Of a stretch of DNA of 29,125 nt, positions 27,765 to 29,125 are shown piece by piece. Where the stretch lies: the NCBI RefSeq assembly GCF_000485595.1, contig NW_014577958.1, positions 77,216-106,340 of the forward strand, read 5' to 3'. This DNA comes from Priapulus caudatus (taxonomy: Eukaryota; Priapulida; Priapulimorpha; Priapulimorphida; Priapulidae). Position 1 is the stretch's first letter. Each line of letters opens with the position of its first letter. The position numbers were made by a program, and so were the translations under genes. Under the pieces are notes generated by a model that saw only the letters and a program-made list of their open reading frames with translations, was not told the DNA's origin and ran no database searches.

Positions 27765-28830
27765 GATCTCTATCCGATATGTAATCCCTGCCCTAAAGTA
27801 AAAAATCCGTGTAGATGTATGTGGGCCCTCATAGTAACTCACCCACGACCCTTCCTTACAAGTTATACTAGTACTGTTGTGAGTCAACATCTAGTTACTC
27901 ACGATGTCAAATTGAGAAGAAAGAGAATTTGAGGAAAGAGAAAAAAGAAGAATTGATGGACTATTTACATAGTATTGCACTAAAAGCAGCAGGTTTATAT
28001 ACGCGAAGTCAGATATCTGCCGTTTTTCTTTTGTATTTCTGCGTGTTTTTACCTCCAGAAGTATATATGCTAAAGCTTTTGCAGAATTGCCAATGTTACC
28101 GTTTTCATAATGTAAAACAAAACAAACATATCAAAGTCAGAGCATGCTTGCAATAGGTTTTCGCATGAAATGCGTAATAACTGTCAGGTGTCGCATTAAC
28201 TCACATTAAACTAAGCCATTTTACCACATGACATGCCATAAACAGCCTCTGATTTTCAATTTAAACTCCACTGCCAAGTTGCCATGGAAACTGGGAAATT
28301 TCTTTCAACTAGATTCGCGTCGGACATGGCGAGTACAGAACGCTGGCTTTAGCTTCGGAATTTTTCATTCGAAAAACGTTTGTTTTTTTTGCTCTGGCCT
28401 GATCTATAAATATTTTTCAACACACACTAATGGATAATTGCTTTAGCAGACCTATGCACCCTGGCACGTCAACAGTTTGGGTGCGTTAGTGTGAAGCCTC
28501 CGTGTACGAAGCACTGACGCACGTCGCCCACGCCGGTAAAGTACAGAATTAATTTCGTAATGAAGTCAAATAAATAGCCTGCAGACATACAGTAATAGGA
28601 CACCGTCAACTAGTCGGAAGGTTACAGACGCTGTCATATCATCTCTCAAAATAAGACATGAATTCGTAGAAAACGTGATAATGCGAACTTGGAATTGGAA
28701 ACTATTCGTCGGAAATAATCATTATAACGACAGCGTACAGTGAACTGCATATTTTTTGAGTATTTGTTATTAATAATGAATATTTTTTTAAATCAAGTTA
28801 ACAGCAAATTGGAAATATGTACTATTCCCC
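27765..28830. other. Stretch without recognised exons
   Basis: Presumed upstream intron of the ASB gene. No further ankyrin-coding exon was found on the minus strand. The plus-strand frames at 27929-28156 and 28228-28437 do not resemble known proteins. Confidence 0.45.
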
Positions 28831-28831
28831 A

Positions 28832-28980
28832 AACGTGTTATACCAGTTATACCGTGTTATACCAACGTGTTATACCAGTTATACCGTGTTATACCAACGT
28901 GTTATACCAGTTACCAAGTGTATACCGTGTTTTTTTTAAATACCAAACGTGTTATATCCATTAATAGCCGTCGTTATTAC
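28832..28980. repeat. 32-bp tandem repeat
   Basis: Units starting aacgtgttataccagttata begin at 28832, 28864 and 28896; the third is altered after ccagtta. Decayed copies start at 28946 and about 28980. Each unit is itself two related halves around GTGTTATACC. Confidence 0.9.
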
Positions 28981-29125
28981 AACGTGTATAACCAGTAGGT
29001 GCAGAAACGAAAATATGAAGCGCTACATCCAGCCTCGGAATCAGAGATCTGATAAGACCAAGCGCGTACACATAGCATATAGCATCCACGAAATGAGGAT
29101 AAGTAATAGGCGATAATTCTGACAT

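Overview
The window is animal nuclear DNA. Its genes are split by GT-AG introns, most of the sequence is non-coding and rich in microsatellites and minisatellites, and it carries DNA-transposon remnants. I cannot name the species; the gene content fits a non-vertebrate metazoan, probably a bilaterian. There are three well-supported loci and one weaker candidate.

Left part (1-8550): no coding exon is recognised. It holds CA, CT, GA and AT tracts, one small CAGGG-ended DNA transposon (5648-5973) and hairpin insertions. It probably lies inside or beyond a long intron 1 of the RILP-like gene, which is read leftwards.

Core (8552-15600): a RILP-like first coding exon (minus strand, RH1 domain) and a complete four-exon TMED2 gene (plus strand, p24-beta cargo receptor, 203 aa) stand head to head with 445 bp between their start codons, which implies a shared promoter. 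From memory, RILPL1 and TMED2 are also divergent neighbours in human, so the arrangement may be old. Intron 1 of TMED2 has been loaded with transposons: a foldback element, a 1.4-kb hAT-like element holding a broken zinc-finger reading frame, a 540-bp alternating purine-pyrimidine minisatellite and an assembly gap, and a 347-bp element of the same type.

Repeat block (15957-20144): two copies of a ~430-bp sequence in direct orientation enclose five ~540-bp tandem units (each with two related halves that carry NRF1-like GCGCATGCGC sites) and four ~179-bp units. Inside the second array sits a 34-bp perfect palindrome with a 5-bp target duplication. The neighbouring units provide the empty site, so this is a demonstrable insertion of a minute hairpin element. 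A 102-bp relative with the same ends lies at 4569-4670.

Right part: a promoter-like stretch and a possible 33-codon first exon (20328-20426), then about 5.6 kb without recognisable genes. Next come the last two exons of an ankyrin-repeat/SOCS-box (ASB) gene on the minus strand (26032-27695), whose earlier exons lie beyond the right edge or are not recognised. TMED2 and the RILP-like protein both serve membrane traffic; the ASB protein should be a substrate receptor of a cullin-5 ubiquitin ligase. No functional link between the ASB gene and the other two is visible.
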